Source: a bacterium UBP8_UBA817
GTDB lineage: Bacteria > Margulisbacteria > Marinamargulisbacteria > UBA817
DNA: 20,006 bases
Reading direction: 5' to 3'
Assembly: GCA_002296285.1 (NCBI GenBank)
Contig: DBHX01000048.1
Span: forward strand, 1-20,006
Made by a program: the position numbers and the translations under genes. The notes below the pieces were generated by a model. The model was not told the origin of the DNA and did no database searches. It saw nothing but the letters and a program-made list of their open reading frames with translations. Below are positions 1-6,413 of this stretch, piece after piece (within the stretch, counting starts at the first letter, position 1; each line of letters begins with the position of its first letter).

Positions 1-40
1 CTTTTTCAACATAATGGATCGTTTTTGGGATACTTGTCAC
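1..40 (-). CDS. Possible 5' end of a minus-strand gene, cut by the window edge
   Basis: On the minus strand a GTG at 40-38 opens a frame of 13 codons to the window edge, reading MTSIPKTIHYVEK. An I-P-K-x-I-H-Y string close to the N-terminus is typical of DXD-type sugar transferases of the capsular polysaccharide/mannosyltransferase group, which often begin IPKIIHY. The next residues (VEK) do not match the usual tryptophan-containing continuation, and no convincing ribosome binding site lies at the right distance. The plus strand is also open here for 24 codons with no recognisable product. This is a weak suggestion only. Confidence 0.2.
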   Translation of the reverse strand, partial: MTSIPKTIHYVEK

Positions 41-181
41 CCCTGTTAGCTTTAAGTTCCTGTGAAATTATTTGAGATCAATATTCGATAATCAATAAAA
101 AGTGGAATTGAATATCCATGTTATTTAAAATAAAATAACTTTTGTGATGTGAGAACGGACTTTTTTTGCCTGACCACAAAC

Positions 182-187
182 AGGAGG
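182..187 (+). promoter_or_regulatory. Ribosome binding site of the broken F-box/ankyrin gene
   Basis: AGGAGG sits 5 bases before the ATG at 193. It is a near-perfect Shine-Dalgarno sequence. It fixes 193, not the later ATG at 355, as the original start of the disrupted reading frame. Confidence 0.7.
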
Positions 188-192
188 AAATC

Positions 193-1276
193 ATGGCAAG
201 AATAAACCATTCCAGCCCAACAATACACCGTAGAGGAGCAATTGTTTATAAAAAACCGCCGGTAGCTGATACTGTCTAAGAATCCAACGATGATAATACT
301 CATCTGAGTGGTCTTCATAATATTGCAGTAGCCCAAGATGCAGTCTTTAAGCAAATGCTTTTCCCTCCAATGGCATCCACATTCGCACCAGAACTAGAAG
401 AAAGAAAACTGCCAGCACCACCAACAACCCAGACAACAGCAGCATCAATAGGTGAAGACGGATCAACAGCAGCTGCGGCATATGACCAGTTATCCAAACT
501 ACCTAATGAAGTCGTCTTTGATTCTGTACTTAAATTCTTAGATACTGATTCCTTTGAAGGTTTTGCTAAGACATCAAAAGAACTACGTAAAGATGTACAA
601 AAAGCAGATGAGTTTGCTGGAAAATAACTTCCAAGCTTAAAAGAAGAACTCAAACAATTGATCAAAGAATGTAACAAAAACCCCAAAATAGCCGGAATAC
701 AAATACCAGTGGGCCCATTTACGAATTATATACATGAGTTGGGAGTTCTAAAAGCTTATAAAAAAAATCTCCCAAACGCTATTAGCGTTTTAAAGGACAA
801 GGGCATTACTGATATTAATGCGAGGGGATCGAGTTGGATGGGCCCCGCTTCATTGGGCCGCCGAAAATGGTCAAACAGACGTTGCTAAAGCATTAATTGC
901 CGCAGGGGCGGATTTGAATGCGAAGGATCAATTTAGATGTGCCCCACTTCATAGGGCTGTAAGAAATGGTTACATAGATGTTGTTCAAGCCTTACTTACC
1001 GCTGGGGCGGATGTGAATGTGAGGAATCTAAGTGAAGATACCCCGCTTCATAAAGCCGTACGTAGCACATGGATTACCAAAGTCTTACTTACCGCTGGGG
1101 CGGTTGATGAAAATAGAGAGTCCCCGAGCATCTGCATGGTGGCGTTGGTTAATTGGTGTAGAAATGATGGATTGATATCATTATGTAAGTTAAGTTTGTT
1201 CACATTAGCACTTTTCGTTTATGCACTGTATTTGAAAATTTACGGTGTACCAAGAGAATTAAATGATGGTTTATAA
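193..1276 (+). pseudogene. Broken F-box plus ankyrin-repeat protein (eukaryotic-like effector type)
   Basis: One ancestral frame can be followed from the ATG at 193. It is interrupted by TAA at 277-279 and TAA at 625-627, both in the same frame. It then changes frame at the GGGG run at 824-827. Removing one G there turns NARGSSWMGPAS into NARDRVGWAPLH, which is exactly an ankyrin consensus start. The fragments encode a low-complexity Ala/Pro/Thr region, an F-box-like segment near 490-590 (LPNEVVFDSVLKFLD, then TSKELR), a helical linker (628-810), and ankyrin units near 830-930, 930-1030 and 1030-1110 with TPLH/APLH, LLTAGAD and VN motifs. The third unit is degenerate. A hydrophobic segment near 1180-1240 ends the frame. 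F-box plus ankyrin architecture is known from host-directed effectors such as Legionella AnkB. The three lesions mean no full-length product; the ankyrin part from 818 could only be made as a fragment. Ankyrin assignment is certain, F-box likely. Confidence 0.8.
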
Positions 1277-1350
1277 TCTTTTATCTAATGCTGCAGTAGT
1301 CGTTCCATTGGTATTGGCGCAAAGAGTGTAAAAAGGGAATAAATTCATAA
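1277..1350. other. Non-coding stretch after the broken gene
   Basis: A 21-codon frame beginning ATG at 1266 and ending TAA at 1329-1331 reads MVYNLLSNAAVVVPLVLAQRV. It is hydrophobic and overlaps the end of the ankyrin frame. It may be part of the decayed C-terminus of the same gene in a shifted frame, but nothing identifies it. Confidence 0.3.
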
Positions 1351-1500
1351 AAACCCCAGAAACCGATGGAGCTAAAGAAACGAGTTCGGTATCATTTGAA
1401 AAAGCGAAATCGCTTGTGGCGAATGGATGAAACGTATATTAAGGTTAATGGGAAATTTCTTTTTTATCTCATTTTAATCGGGGGAATATTTAACCCCTAA
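1351..1500 (+). mobile_element. Remnant of an IS6/IS240-family transposase
   Basis: The frame following the TAA at 1348-1350 reads MELKKRVRYHLKKRNRLW and then RMDETYIKVNGKF before drifting into unrelated sequence and a TAA at 1498-1500. In IS6-family (DDE_Tnp_IS240) transposases the corresponding stretch is of the form PELEKRFR...WRVDETYIKVKGKW, where the aspartate of MDET is the first catalytic residue of the DDE triad (codon 1426-1428 here). Only about 35 residues match. The N-terminal helix-turn-helix and the other two catalytic residues are absent, so the copy is a dead internal fragment. Similarity breaks off after about 1455. The call rests on remembered family motifs. Confidence 0.7.
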
Positions 1501-1509
1501 AAATTAAGT

Positions 1510-1529
1510 TGGCGGCCAGGGGGCCGCCA
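1510..1529. repeat. Perfect GC-rich hairpin
   Basis: TGGCGGCC (1510-1517) and GGCCGCCA (1522-1529) are perfect inverted arms of 8 bases around an AGGG loop. Such a GC-rich stem stands out in AT-rich DNA. No T-run follows on either strand within ten bases, so it is not a standard intrinsic terminator. It lies between the IS remnant and the 3' end of the minus-strand operon, and could be a relic of the element or a transcription stop working in another way. Confidence 0.6.
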
Positions 1530-1540
1530 GGTGTGTGATG

Positions 1541-1612
1541 AGATTACGCACTTCTATATGAATTTATCATGCCAAGAAATTAGGGAAGATATAATGGCTA
1601 ATTGCGTAATCT
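1541..1612. repeat. 10-bp inverted repeat spanning 72 bases
   Basis: AGATTACGCA at 1541-1550 is repeated as its exact reverse complement TGCGTAATCT at 1603-1612, with 52 AT-rich bases between. It lies just downstream of mazG on the minus strand. It could be the ends of a very small miniature element, or a structure in the 3' untranslated RNA of the mazG operon. No coding sequence is visible inside. Confidence 0.5.
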
Positions 1613-1648
1613 TTGTATATATTACAATTTGCATTTAATAAGTGCAAT

Positions 1649-2407
1649 TTATTTTTCTAATTTTTTGGCTTGGTCCCACAATGTTTCCAATTCTGTGAGG
1701 TTGAGCTCATGGATGGTTTTATTATGCTGTTTTGCAAGCATTTCACATTGTTTAAATCGACGTTTAAATTTATTATTGGCATTTTGTAGTAGATCTTCTG
1801 CAGATTTATTTGATTTTCTGCAAATGTTCACAATTGTAAATAAGATATCGCCGATTTCTTCATCAATATTTTCGTTGCTAATGGCATTGATCAACTCTTC
1901 GCATTCTTCTTTTAATTTTTCAATGGGGCCATTTAGGTCGGGCCAATCAAATCCCACATGTGCGACTTTTCGTTGTATTTTATGTGCATGAAGCAGGGCT
2001 GGGAGGTGCTTTGGGATGCCATCAACAATGCTTTGGTTTGGTTTTTCTTTTGATTTAATTTCTTCCCATTTTTTATTCACCTCACCAATGGATGAACTGT
2101 GGCTATTTCCAAACACATGTGGGTGTCGACGGATCATTTTTTCTGAACAATGATTGGCTACATCATCAAAGCAAAACCCCCCGGTTTCGTGGATCATTTC
2201 AGAGATCATGACCACATGAAGGAGCTGGTCACTTAATTCATCCAATATGTTACTGAGATTGTCTGATTCAATGGCATCAACCAGTTCATAGGCTTCTTCT
2301 ATAATGTGGGGGGTAATGGTTTGAGGGGTTTGCGCAATGTCCCATGGGCATCCACCAGGTGCTCGAAGTCGTTGAACAATGCTTTTTAATTTTTCAATGG
2401 GTGACAA
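1649..2407 (-). CDS. mazG: Nucleoside triphosphate pyrophosphohydrolase MazG
   Basis: Hydrolyses (d)NTPs to NMP and pyrophosphate, a house-cleaning role in the cytoplasm. The 252 residues carry two tandem MazG helical-bundle domains, as in the roughly 260-residue E. coli protein. The first (about 1-120) has the signature PGGCPWD, then EEAYELVDAI and DELSDQLLHV, giving the acidic ExxE...ExxD magnesium site. The second (about 150-230) has KEECEELINAI followed by EEIGDILFTIVN, again with the metal-binding pattern. The start is a TTG immediately after the sepF stop codon TAG, with no gap, so translation is probably coupled. It is the last gene of the operon. Confidence 0.93.
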   Translation of the reverse strand: MSPIEKLKSIVQRLRAPGGCPWDIAQTPQTITPHIIEEAYELVDAIESDNLSNILDELSDQLLHVVMISEMIHETGGFCFDDVANHCSEKMIRRHPHVFGNSHSSSIGEVNKKWEEIKSKEKPNQSIVDGIPKHLPALLHAHKIQRKVAHVGFDWPDLNGPIEKLKEECEELINAISNENIDEEIGDILFTIVNICRKSNKSAEDLLQNANNKFKRRFKQCEMLAKQHNKTIHELNLTELETLWDQAKKLEK

Positions 2408-2854
2408 CTAAGCGCCTACAGCGTTTTCTATCTTATACCCTTCATATTCCTGGGTTGCTTTTTCAATATCGGTGATGTCTTCGGCCATTTCAATGAGTGT
2501 ATTCTTCGGTGAAAATATAAACACTTGGTCGGTTACTTTTTTCATGTTGCCACTCATGGCGTATGCGGTGCCACATAAGAAATCAATCAGTCGTTTGGTG
2601 GTAGATGGATCCAAATACATGAGATTAACGAGAACCGCACGGTTTTGTTGTAAGTGTGTGGCAATATTGACTGAATCTTCGTAGTTTTTTGGGAATGAAA
2701 TCCGAATTTCAAATTTTTGCTCTTGATGTGCTTGAAAATTATGGATATTGGGCTTTGTTTGCGATACGTGATGGATGAGTGTGGATGACTCATTGGTGTC
2801 TTCGTCTTCCTCACTAAATCCAAAAAACTTTAATGTTGATTCTATGAATGTCAT
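2408..2854 (-). CDS. sepF: Cell division protein SepF
   Basis: SepF anchors and bundles FtsZ at the division site and is found in Gram-positive bacteria, Cyanobacteria and relatives, but not in enterobacteria. The 148-residue protein has the expected layout: an N-terminal short amphipathic, probably membrane-binding stretch (TFIESTLKFFGF), an acidic linker, and a C-terminal SepF core (about 50-125) with NRAVLVNLMYLD, KRLIDFLCGTAYAMSG and VFIFSPKN. The ATG overlaps the yggS stop as ATGA, and the stop abuts mazG. Pairing of yggS-type genes with sepF is a common arrangement in Bacillus and cyanobacteria, which supports both calls. Confidence 0.93.
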   Translation of the reverse strand: MTFIESTLKFFGFSEEDEDTNESSTLIHHVSQTKPNIHNFQAHQEQKFEIRISFPKNYEDSVNIATHLQQNRAVLVNLMYLDPSTTKRLIDFLCGTAYAMSGNMKKVTDQVFIFSPKNTLIEMAEDITDIEKATQEYEGYKIENAVGA

Positions 2855-3498
2855 GAGAAAATAATGCTCCCAACGCGAATCATATTCGAACCTTCATCAA
2901 TTGCAATTTTATAATCATTACTCATGCCCATACTTAATTGTTCCATAGGTAATCCATCTGATTTTAGTTTATCATAGATTTGCCGTGTTTTTTTAAATGT
3001 TTTTTTTATAATATCACTGGATGCGTCAAATGGGGCCATGCACATGAGTCCAATGATATGGATGTGTTTAAGGGTTTGAGATCGATTTGCGACCTCAAAA
3101 ATACTGGTTTCATTGAAACCAAATTTTGCTTGGTCTTCCAATGGATTGACTTGAAGCAACAGGTTTGTTTTGTGATTTTTCTTTGCTGAGGCGTCATTGA
3201 TTTCCATTAATAATCGTTCACTATCCACTGAATGGATAAGGGTGTAGTTTTGAATGACTTTTTTTACTTTGTTTCGTTGCAAGTGCCCAATAAAATGCCA
3301 AGGGTTTTGGATGCTTGGGTAAGCCATTTGTTTTTCTTCTCCTTGTTGGACACGGTTTTCACCAAACGCAATGGTTGGAAATTCGTCTGAAATGGTTTTT
3401 ATGTCGTCTAAGGTTGCATATTTTGAAGCAATCACAATTGTGACATGTTTTGGGATGCCGTGTTTTAGTTTCGTGATGTTTTTAATGAGAGTTGACAT
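2851..3498 (-). CDS. yggS: YggS-family pyridoxal phosphate homeostasis protein
   Basis: A fold-III PLP-binding protein (YggS/PROSC/YlmE) that helps control cellular vitamin B6; no enzymatic reaction is established for the family. From the chosen start (MSTLIKNI) it has 215 residues. The PLP lysine is K26 in VIASKYATLDDI. FGENRVQQGEEK, WHFIGHLQRNK, SMGMSNDYKIAIDEG and the closing VRVGSIIF are family hallmarks. The protein ends directly after that last motif, slightly short of relatives. The frame is open further upstream (TTG 3525, ATG 3522, ATG 3510), but those starts lie deeper inside the clpX-like gene, and the family begins near MSTL. Overlap with the ClpX-like gene is 17 bases with this start. 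Confidence 0.9.
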   Translation of the reverse strand: MSTLIKNITKLKHGIPKHVTIVIASKYATLDDIKTISDEFPTIAFGENRVQQGEEKQMAYPSIQNPWHFIGHLQRNKVKKVIQNYTLIHSVDSERLLMEINDASAKKNHKTNLLLQVNPLEDQAKFGFNETSIFEVANRSQTLKHIHIIGLMCMAPFDASSDIIKKTFKKTRQIYDKLKSDGLPMEQLSMGMSNDYKIAIDEGSNMIRVGSIIFS

Positions 3499-4954
3499 GG
3501 TTGCTTTCATAAAAAAACGCATCAATGGTTTCTGTGATTTTTCCTTTGGTGTTTGGATGTAAACATTGGGCCATCAATTTGGTGCTATCAATGGTTTGAT
3601 TGTGCTGTGTTTTTTTCTCATCGATGGCCAATTGAATGTCAATTTTTAACTGTTTTTTTTCGCTTTTCAAATAGTTGTTTAGTGCGCGAATTGGATCATT
3701 AATTAAGGACTTTGTTGCAAATATGTAATGAACATTTGTGGACGGTAATTCAAACTTGAAGTCTCTGAAAATTTTTTCAAGAGTGCTGGGTAGTGCTCTT
3801 GCGCCAATGTGCTCCTCATGTGCCAGTTGTGCGATGGCATGAAGTGCCTCATCATTAAATGCTAATTCAATGTTAAATCGTTTAAAACTTAATATGTATT
3901 GTTCAAGAATCGATCCTTCAGATTTTATGAGAATCTCATATAAATCAGTGGGGTTTAATTGATTTAATGTTACTCTTACTGGGAGTCGTCCAGCAAATTC
4001 TGGTTCTAGTCCAAAATGAACCAAATCTTGGGTACGTAATTTTTTTAAATAAGCATCATGATCTTCCGTATTTTTTTTGTTTGACTTTCGCTCAAAGCCA
4101 ATGCTTGCCCCGTCTAAACGTTTTTTGATAATGTCGCCAAGGTTGTTGAAGGCGCCACTCATAATGAATAAAATGTTTTTTGTATTAATGGTTTCTTTTT
4201 CATCGGGATCTGCTTTTTTTGTGCCCATCATTTGTTTAATCTGACCCTGGATATCCCAAGGTGGACGAATTACCACATCGGTGTCTTCCATGATTTTTAA
4301 TAAATTTGATTGGACGCCTCGCCCTGATACATCTTTGTGTTGTGCACTTTGGGTGCCAGTAATCTTATCGACTTCATCCAAGTAAATAATCCCATGTTCA
4401 GCCAAGTCGATGTTGTTGTTGGCTTTTTTATAAAGTTGTCTGACCAAATCTTCAACGTCACCGCCTTGATACCCTGTTTCAGTAAACTTTGTGGCATCGC
4501 TTTTTATAAATGGAACGCCAATAAGTTCAGCAATCCGTTTGATAAGGTAAGTTTTTCCCACCCCCGTTGGGCCGATCATTAAAATATTTTGCTTGATGTA
4601 ATGGCCGGCGGGTTGTGTGTTGATGGCTTCTTTTACAAAATTATAGTGATCGCAAATGGCAATGGCCAATGCTTTTTTTGCTTCCATTTGGTTGATAACA
4701 AAACGGTCCAAATAGGTTTTGACTTCTTTGGGCTTAATATGAAATGATTTGATGTGTTCAATCACGTCTTTTGATGGATCTTTTTTTGAATCCGTTGGTT
4801 CAAATGACTCATCCATGGGCAGTGCCATAAAGTAATCATTTGGCCCATCTTTTAATTGCTCAAGAAGCTCATTTGTAATGTCGTTAATGCTTCTTTTTTT
4901 GTCTTCTGGGTCTTTTGGTGGATTGTTGTTGTTATTTGGATCTTGGGGTGTCAT
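3482..4954 (-). CDS. clpX: ClpX-like AAA+ unfoldase without zinc-binding domain
   Basis: An ATP-driven protein unfoldase that should feed substrates to ClpP. The 490 residues contain the ClpX AAA+ core (about 74-410): Walker A GPTGVGKT (128-135), Walker B IIYLDEVD (189-196), the DVSGRGVQSNLLKIME segment, EFAGRLPV, and sensor-2 GARALPS (384-390). SIGF at 284-287 corresponds to the IGF loop by which ClpX docks on ClpP. There are departures from classical ClpX. The N-terminus is an Asn/Pro/Asp-rich tail with no four-cysteine zinc finger. Pore loop 1 is GYQG instead of GYVG. The RKH loop region is replaced by PPWDIQGQ. About 80 residues follow the usual end. The ATG overlaps the nadA stop as ATGA. 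It may be the organism's only ClpX or a second, specialised paralogue; clpP is not in the window. Confidence 0.85.
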   Translation of the reverse strand: MTPQDPNNNNNPPKDPEDKKRSINDITNELLEQLKDGPNDYFMALPMDESFEPTDSKKDPSKDVIEHIKSFHIKPKEVKTYLDRFVINQMEAKKALAIAICDHYNFVKEAINTQPAGHYIKQNILMIGPTGVGKTYLIKRIAELIGVPFIKSDATKFTETGYQGGDVEDLVRQLYKKANNNIDLAEHGIIYLDEVDKITGTQSAQHKDVSGRGVQSNLLKIMEDTDVVIRPPWDIQGQIKQMMGTKKADPDEKETINTKNILFIMSGAFNNLGDIIKKRLDGASIGFERKSNKKNTEDHDAYLKKLRTQDLVHFGLEPEFAGRLPVRVTLNQLNPTDLYEILIKSEGSILEQYILSFKRFNIELAFNDEALHAIAQLAHEEHIGARALPSTLEKIFRDFKFELPSTNVHYIFATKSLINDPIRALNNYLKSEKKQLKIDIQLAIDEKKTQHNQTIDSTKLMAQCLHPNTKGKITETIDAFFYESNHVNSH

Positions 4955-5964
4955 GATGCATATTTAAACATTTCAAATAATGAATGTTTGGCCTTACCAA
5001 TGGTGTCATCATCCAGTTTGATTTCAAGTTCGGGGTTTGGGTTTTCGAGAATGGATAAAATTTGATACAAATTATTTGATTTCATGTATCGACACATGGT
5101 GCAGCTTCCAATGAATTGTTTGGTTGGAGCTTCCATTTGCAATCGTGCCGTTAAACCGCATTCGGTTAGCATGACGTATTGTTTGTGATTGGTTTCTTTG
5201 ACATAGTTGATCATTTGTGACGTGGAGCCAACAAACGTTGATTTTTCGATAATGCTTGGCTTGCATTCCGGGTGAGATACGATGGCCGCATCGGGGTTTT
5301 TTAGTTTTAAAAAATCGATCATGTCGGGGTCGTATTCTTCATGCACATAACATGTGCCAGAATGGTACCTGAAGGTTTTTTTGCTGCCAATGCTTTTTAA
5401 ATAGCGCTCGACATTTTTGCCCATTAATTGATCGGGCAAGAAATAGATATTCTCATTGGGGTAATTTTCAATGATTTTATACACATTGGACGATGTTACG
5501 CAGCTATCGCACAAGGCTTTTACTTCTGCAGAGGTGTTGATATAACAAATGAATGCATGGTCTGGGTATTGTTTTTTAAGTTCAAGAACCTCTTTGGCGG
5601 TAATGGAGTCGGCCAAGCTGCATCCATTGATTTCAGAAGGGATGTAAACTTTTTTGTTTGGATTTAAAATTTTGGCGGTTTCTGCCATAAATTTGACGGC
5701 GGCAAAAATGATGGTGTCGCAGTCTGTATTTTGAGCGGCTTTTGCCAGTTCAAACGAATCCCCAACATGATCTGCAACGCCATGTAGAATTTCGGGGGTA
5801 ACATAGGAGTGCGCCAAGATGATGGCATTCTTTTCTTGTTTAATTTGGTTGATTTTATTGATCAGTGGAACAAATCGTTCACAAGTTTCTAGACTAAAAT
5901 TGCAGGTATTGGATCCAATTGAAATCGTGGAGAGTTTTTCCTGAAGCTCACTTGCTGTGATCAT
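4951..5964 (-). CDS. nadA: Quinolinate synthase NadA
   Basis: Condenses iminoaspartate with dihydroxyacetone phosphate to quinolinate in de novo NAD synthesis, using an oxygen-sensitive [4Fe-4S] cluster. The 337 residues match the family length (about 340). AHSYVTPEI (51-59) matches the AHyYq.pEI signature. Cluster cysteines are recognisable at C115 (INGCSLAD), C205 (SGTCYVHEEYDPD) and in SCTMCRYMK (C288/C291). HPECKPSI and FVGSTSQM are also conserved. It begins one base after the ferredoxin stop and overlaps the ClpX-like gene by four bases. Neither nadB nor nadC is in this window. The adjacent ferredoxin suggests a dedicated partner for the cluster. Confidence 0.96.
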   Translation of the reverse strand: MITASELQEKLSTISIGSNTCNFSLETCERFVPLINKINQIKQEKNAIILAHSYVTPEILHGVADHVGDSFELAKAAQNTDCDTIIFAAVKFMAETAKILNPNKKVYIPSEINGCSLADSITAKEVLELKKQYPDHAFICYINTSAEVKALCDSCVTSSNVYKIIENYPNENIYFLPDQLMGKNVERYLKSIGSKKTFRYHSGTCYVHEEYDPDMIDFLKLKNPDAAIVSHPECKPSIIEKSTFVGSTSQMINYVKETNHKQYVMLTECGLTARLQMEAPTKQFIGSCTMCRYMKSNNLYQILSILENPNPELEIKLDDDTIGKAKHSLFEMFKYAS

Positions 5965-5965
5965 G

Positions 5966-6166
5966 TTACTTCACTCCAATGGCATGCACAGGGCAGCTTC
6001 TCATGGCTTCAATGCTTTTCTTTTCAACCAATTCATTCATGGGTTGGCTCAAAATCATAGCGGAGGTTCCCGTGGTATTTAGGCCGAACACTGTTGGGGA
6101 GACGCTGCTACAGGTAGAGCACGCAATGCAATGATCGAAAATAACAAGTTGTTTTTGTAGTTTCAT
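5966..6166 (-). CDS. Small single-cluster [4Fe-4S] ferredoxin
   Basis: A 66-residue electron carrier. C13, C16 and C19 form CIACSTC, and C59 in SCPVHAI supplies the fourth ligand, as in monocluster [4Fe-4S] ferredoxins; there is no second CxxCxxC set. SPTVF and the acidic middle are typical of this group. The ATG at 6166 has a weak AGG about 10 bases upstream and follows the promoter at 6193-6221, so this is the first gene of the operon. One base separates it from nadA. A role in supplying electrons to, or protecting, the NadA cluster is inferred from this position only. Confidence 0.9.
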   Translation of the reverse strand: MKLQKQLVIFDHCIACSTCSSVSPTVFGLNTTGTSAMILSQPMNELVEKKSIEAMRSCPVHAIGVK

Positions 6167-6192
6167 AAGAAAGCCTAAATTAAATTTTAATC

Positions 6193-6221
6193 ATAGTATC
6201 AAAATTTGAGTATGATTCCAA
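6193..6221 (-). promoter_or_regulatory. Sigma-70-type promoter of the ferredoxin-nadA operon
   Basis: Read on the minus strand, TTGGAA (plus 6221-6216) is followed after exactly 17 bases by TACTAT (plus 6198-6193), a fair match to the -35 and -10 boxes. Initiation would be expected near 6186, about 20 bases before the ferredoxin ATG. It lies between the end of the Tat genes and the ferredoxin. Confidence 0.5.
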
Positions 6222-6236
6222 CCAAAATTGTGGTTG

Positions 6237-6413
6237 TTAGTCATTGTTAATGTTTAAAATGTTGAGTTCACGCAATACTTTGTAATAAAAGTCTTGTGCT
6301 TTTTTATATGTTTTTGCAACGAACTGAATTATTTTGGGAAGGTCCTTTGCGGGTATCACACAGATCCCAATGGCTAAAATAATCAATAATTCTGGAAGGC
6401 TAATTCCTAACAT
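6237..6413 (-). CDS. Minimal TatA/TatB-family translocase subunit
   Basis: Encodes 58 residues beginning MLGISLPELLIILAIGIC. It has the layout of TatA/TatB: a short N-terminal part with glutamate at position 8 (as in TatB), one transmembrane helix (about 5-20), a proline hinge, and LP followed by an amphipathic helix (KDLPKIIQFVAKTYKKAQDF). The FGP hinge motif usual in the family is replaced by VIPAKDLP. The protein lacks the long, charged tail of most TatB proteins. The ATG overlaps the last seven bases of tatC, indicating co-translation. With TatC it would form the pore or substrate-binding part of the twin-arginine export system in the cytoplasmic membrane. Whether it acts as TatA, TatB or a single bifunctional subunit cannot be told. 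Confidence 0.82.
   Translation of the reverse strand: MLGISLPELLIILAIGICVIPAKDLPKIIQFVAKTYKKAQDFYYKVLRELNILNINND

Noticed and set aside
61..75. The 15-base word TGTGAAATTATTTGA occurs at 61-75 and again at 7180-7194, each time upstream of a gene
   Set aside because: An AT-rich match of this length is expected about once by chance in 20 kb when both strands are considered, and the flanks share nothing.
120..139. AT-only inverted repeat (GTTATTT ... AAATAAC) before the broken gene
   Set aside because: Arms made almost only of A and T are common in this sequence, and the stem would be weak. It is not supported as an operator or terminator.
277..627. Possible stop-codon reassignment, since two TAA codons lie inside one reading frame
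   Set aside because: carB, purF, proS, rpsA and rplS all end at TAA at their expected lengths, so TAA is a normal stop. The single-base frameshift further on also argues for a decaying gene.
776..788. Short inverted repeat around AACGCTATTAGCGTT
   Set aside because: It lies inside the coding frame of the ankyrin gene and is explained by codons; no T-run or site context.
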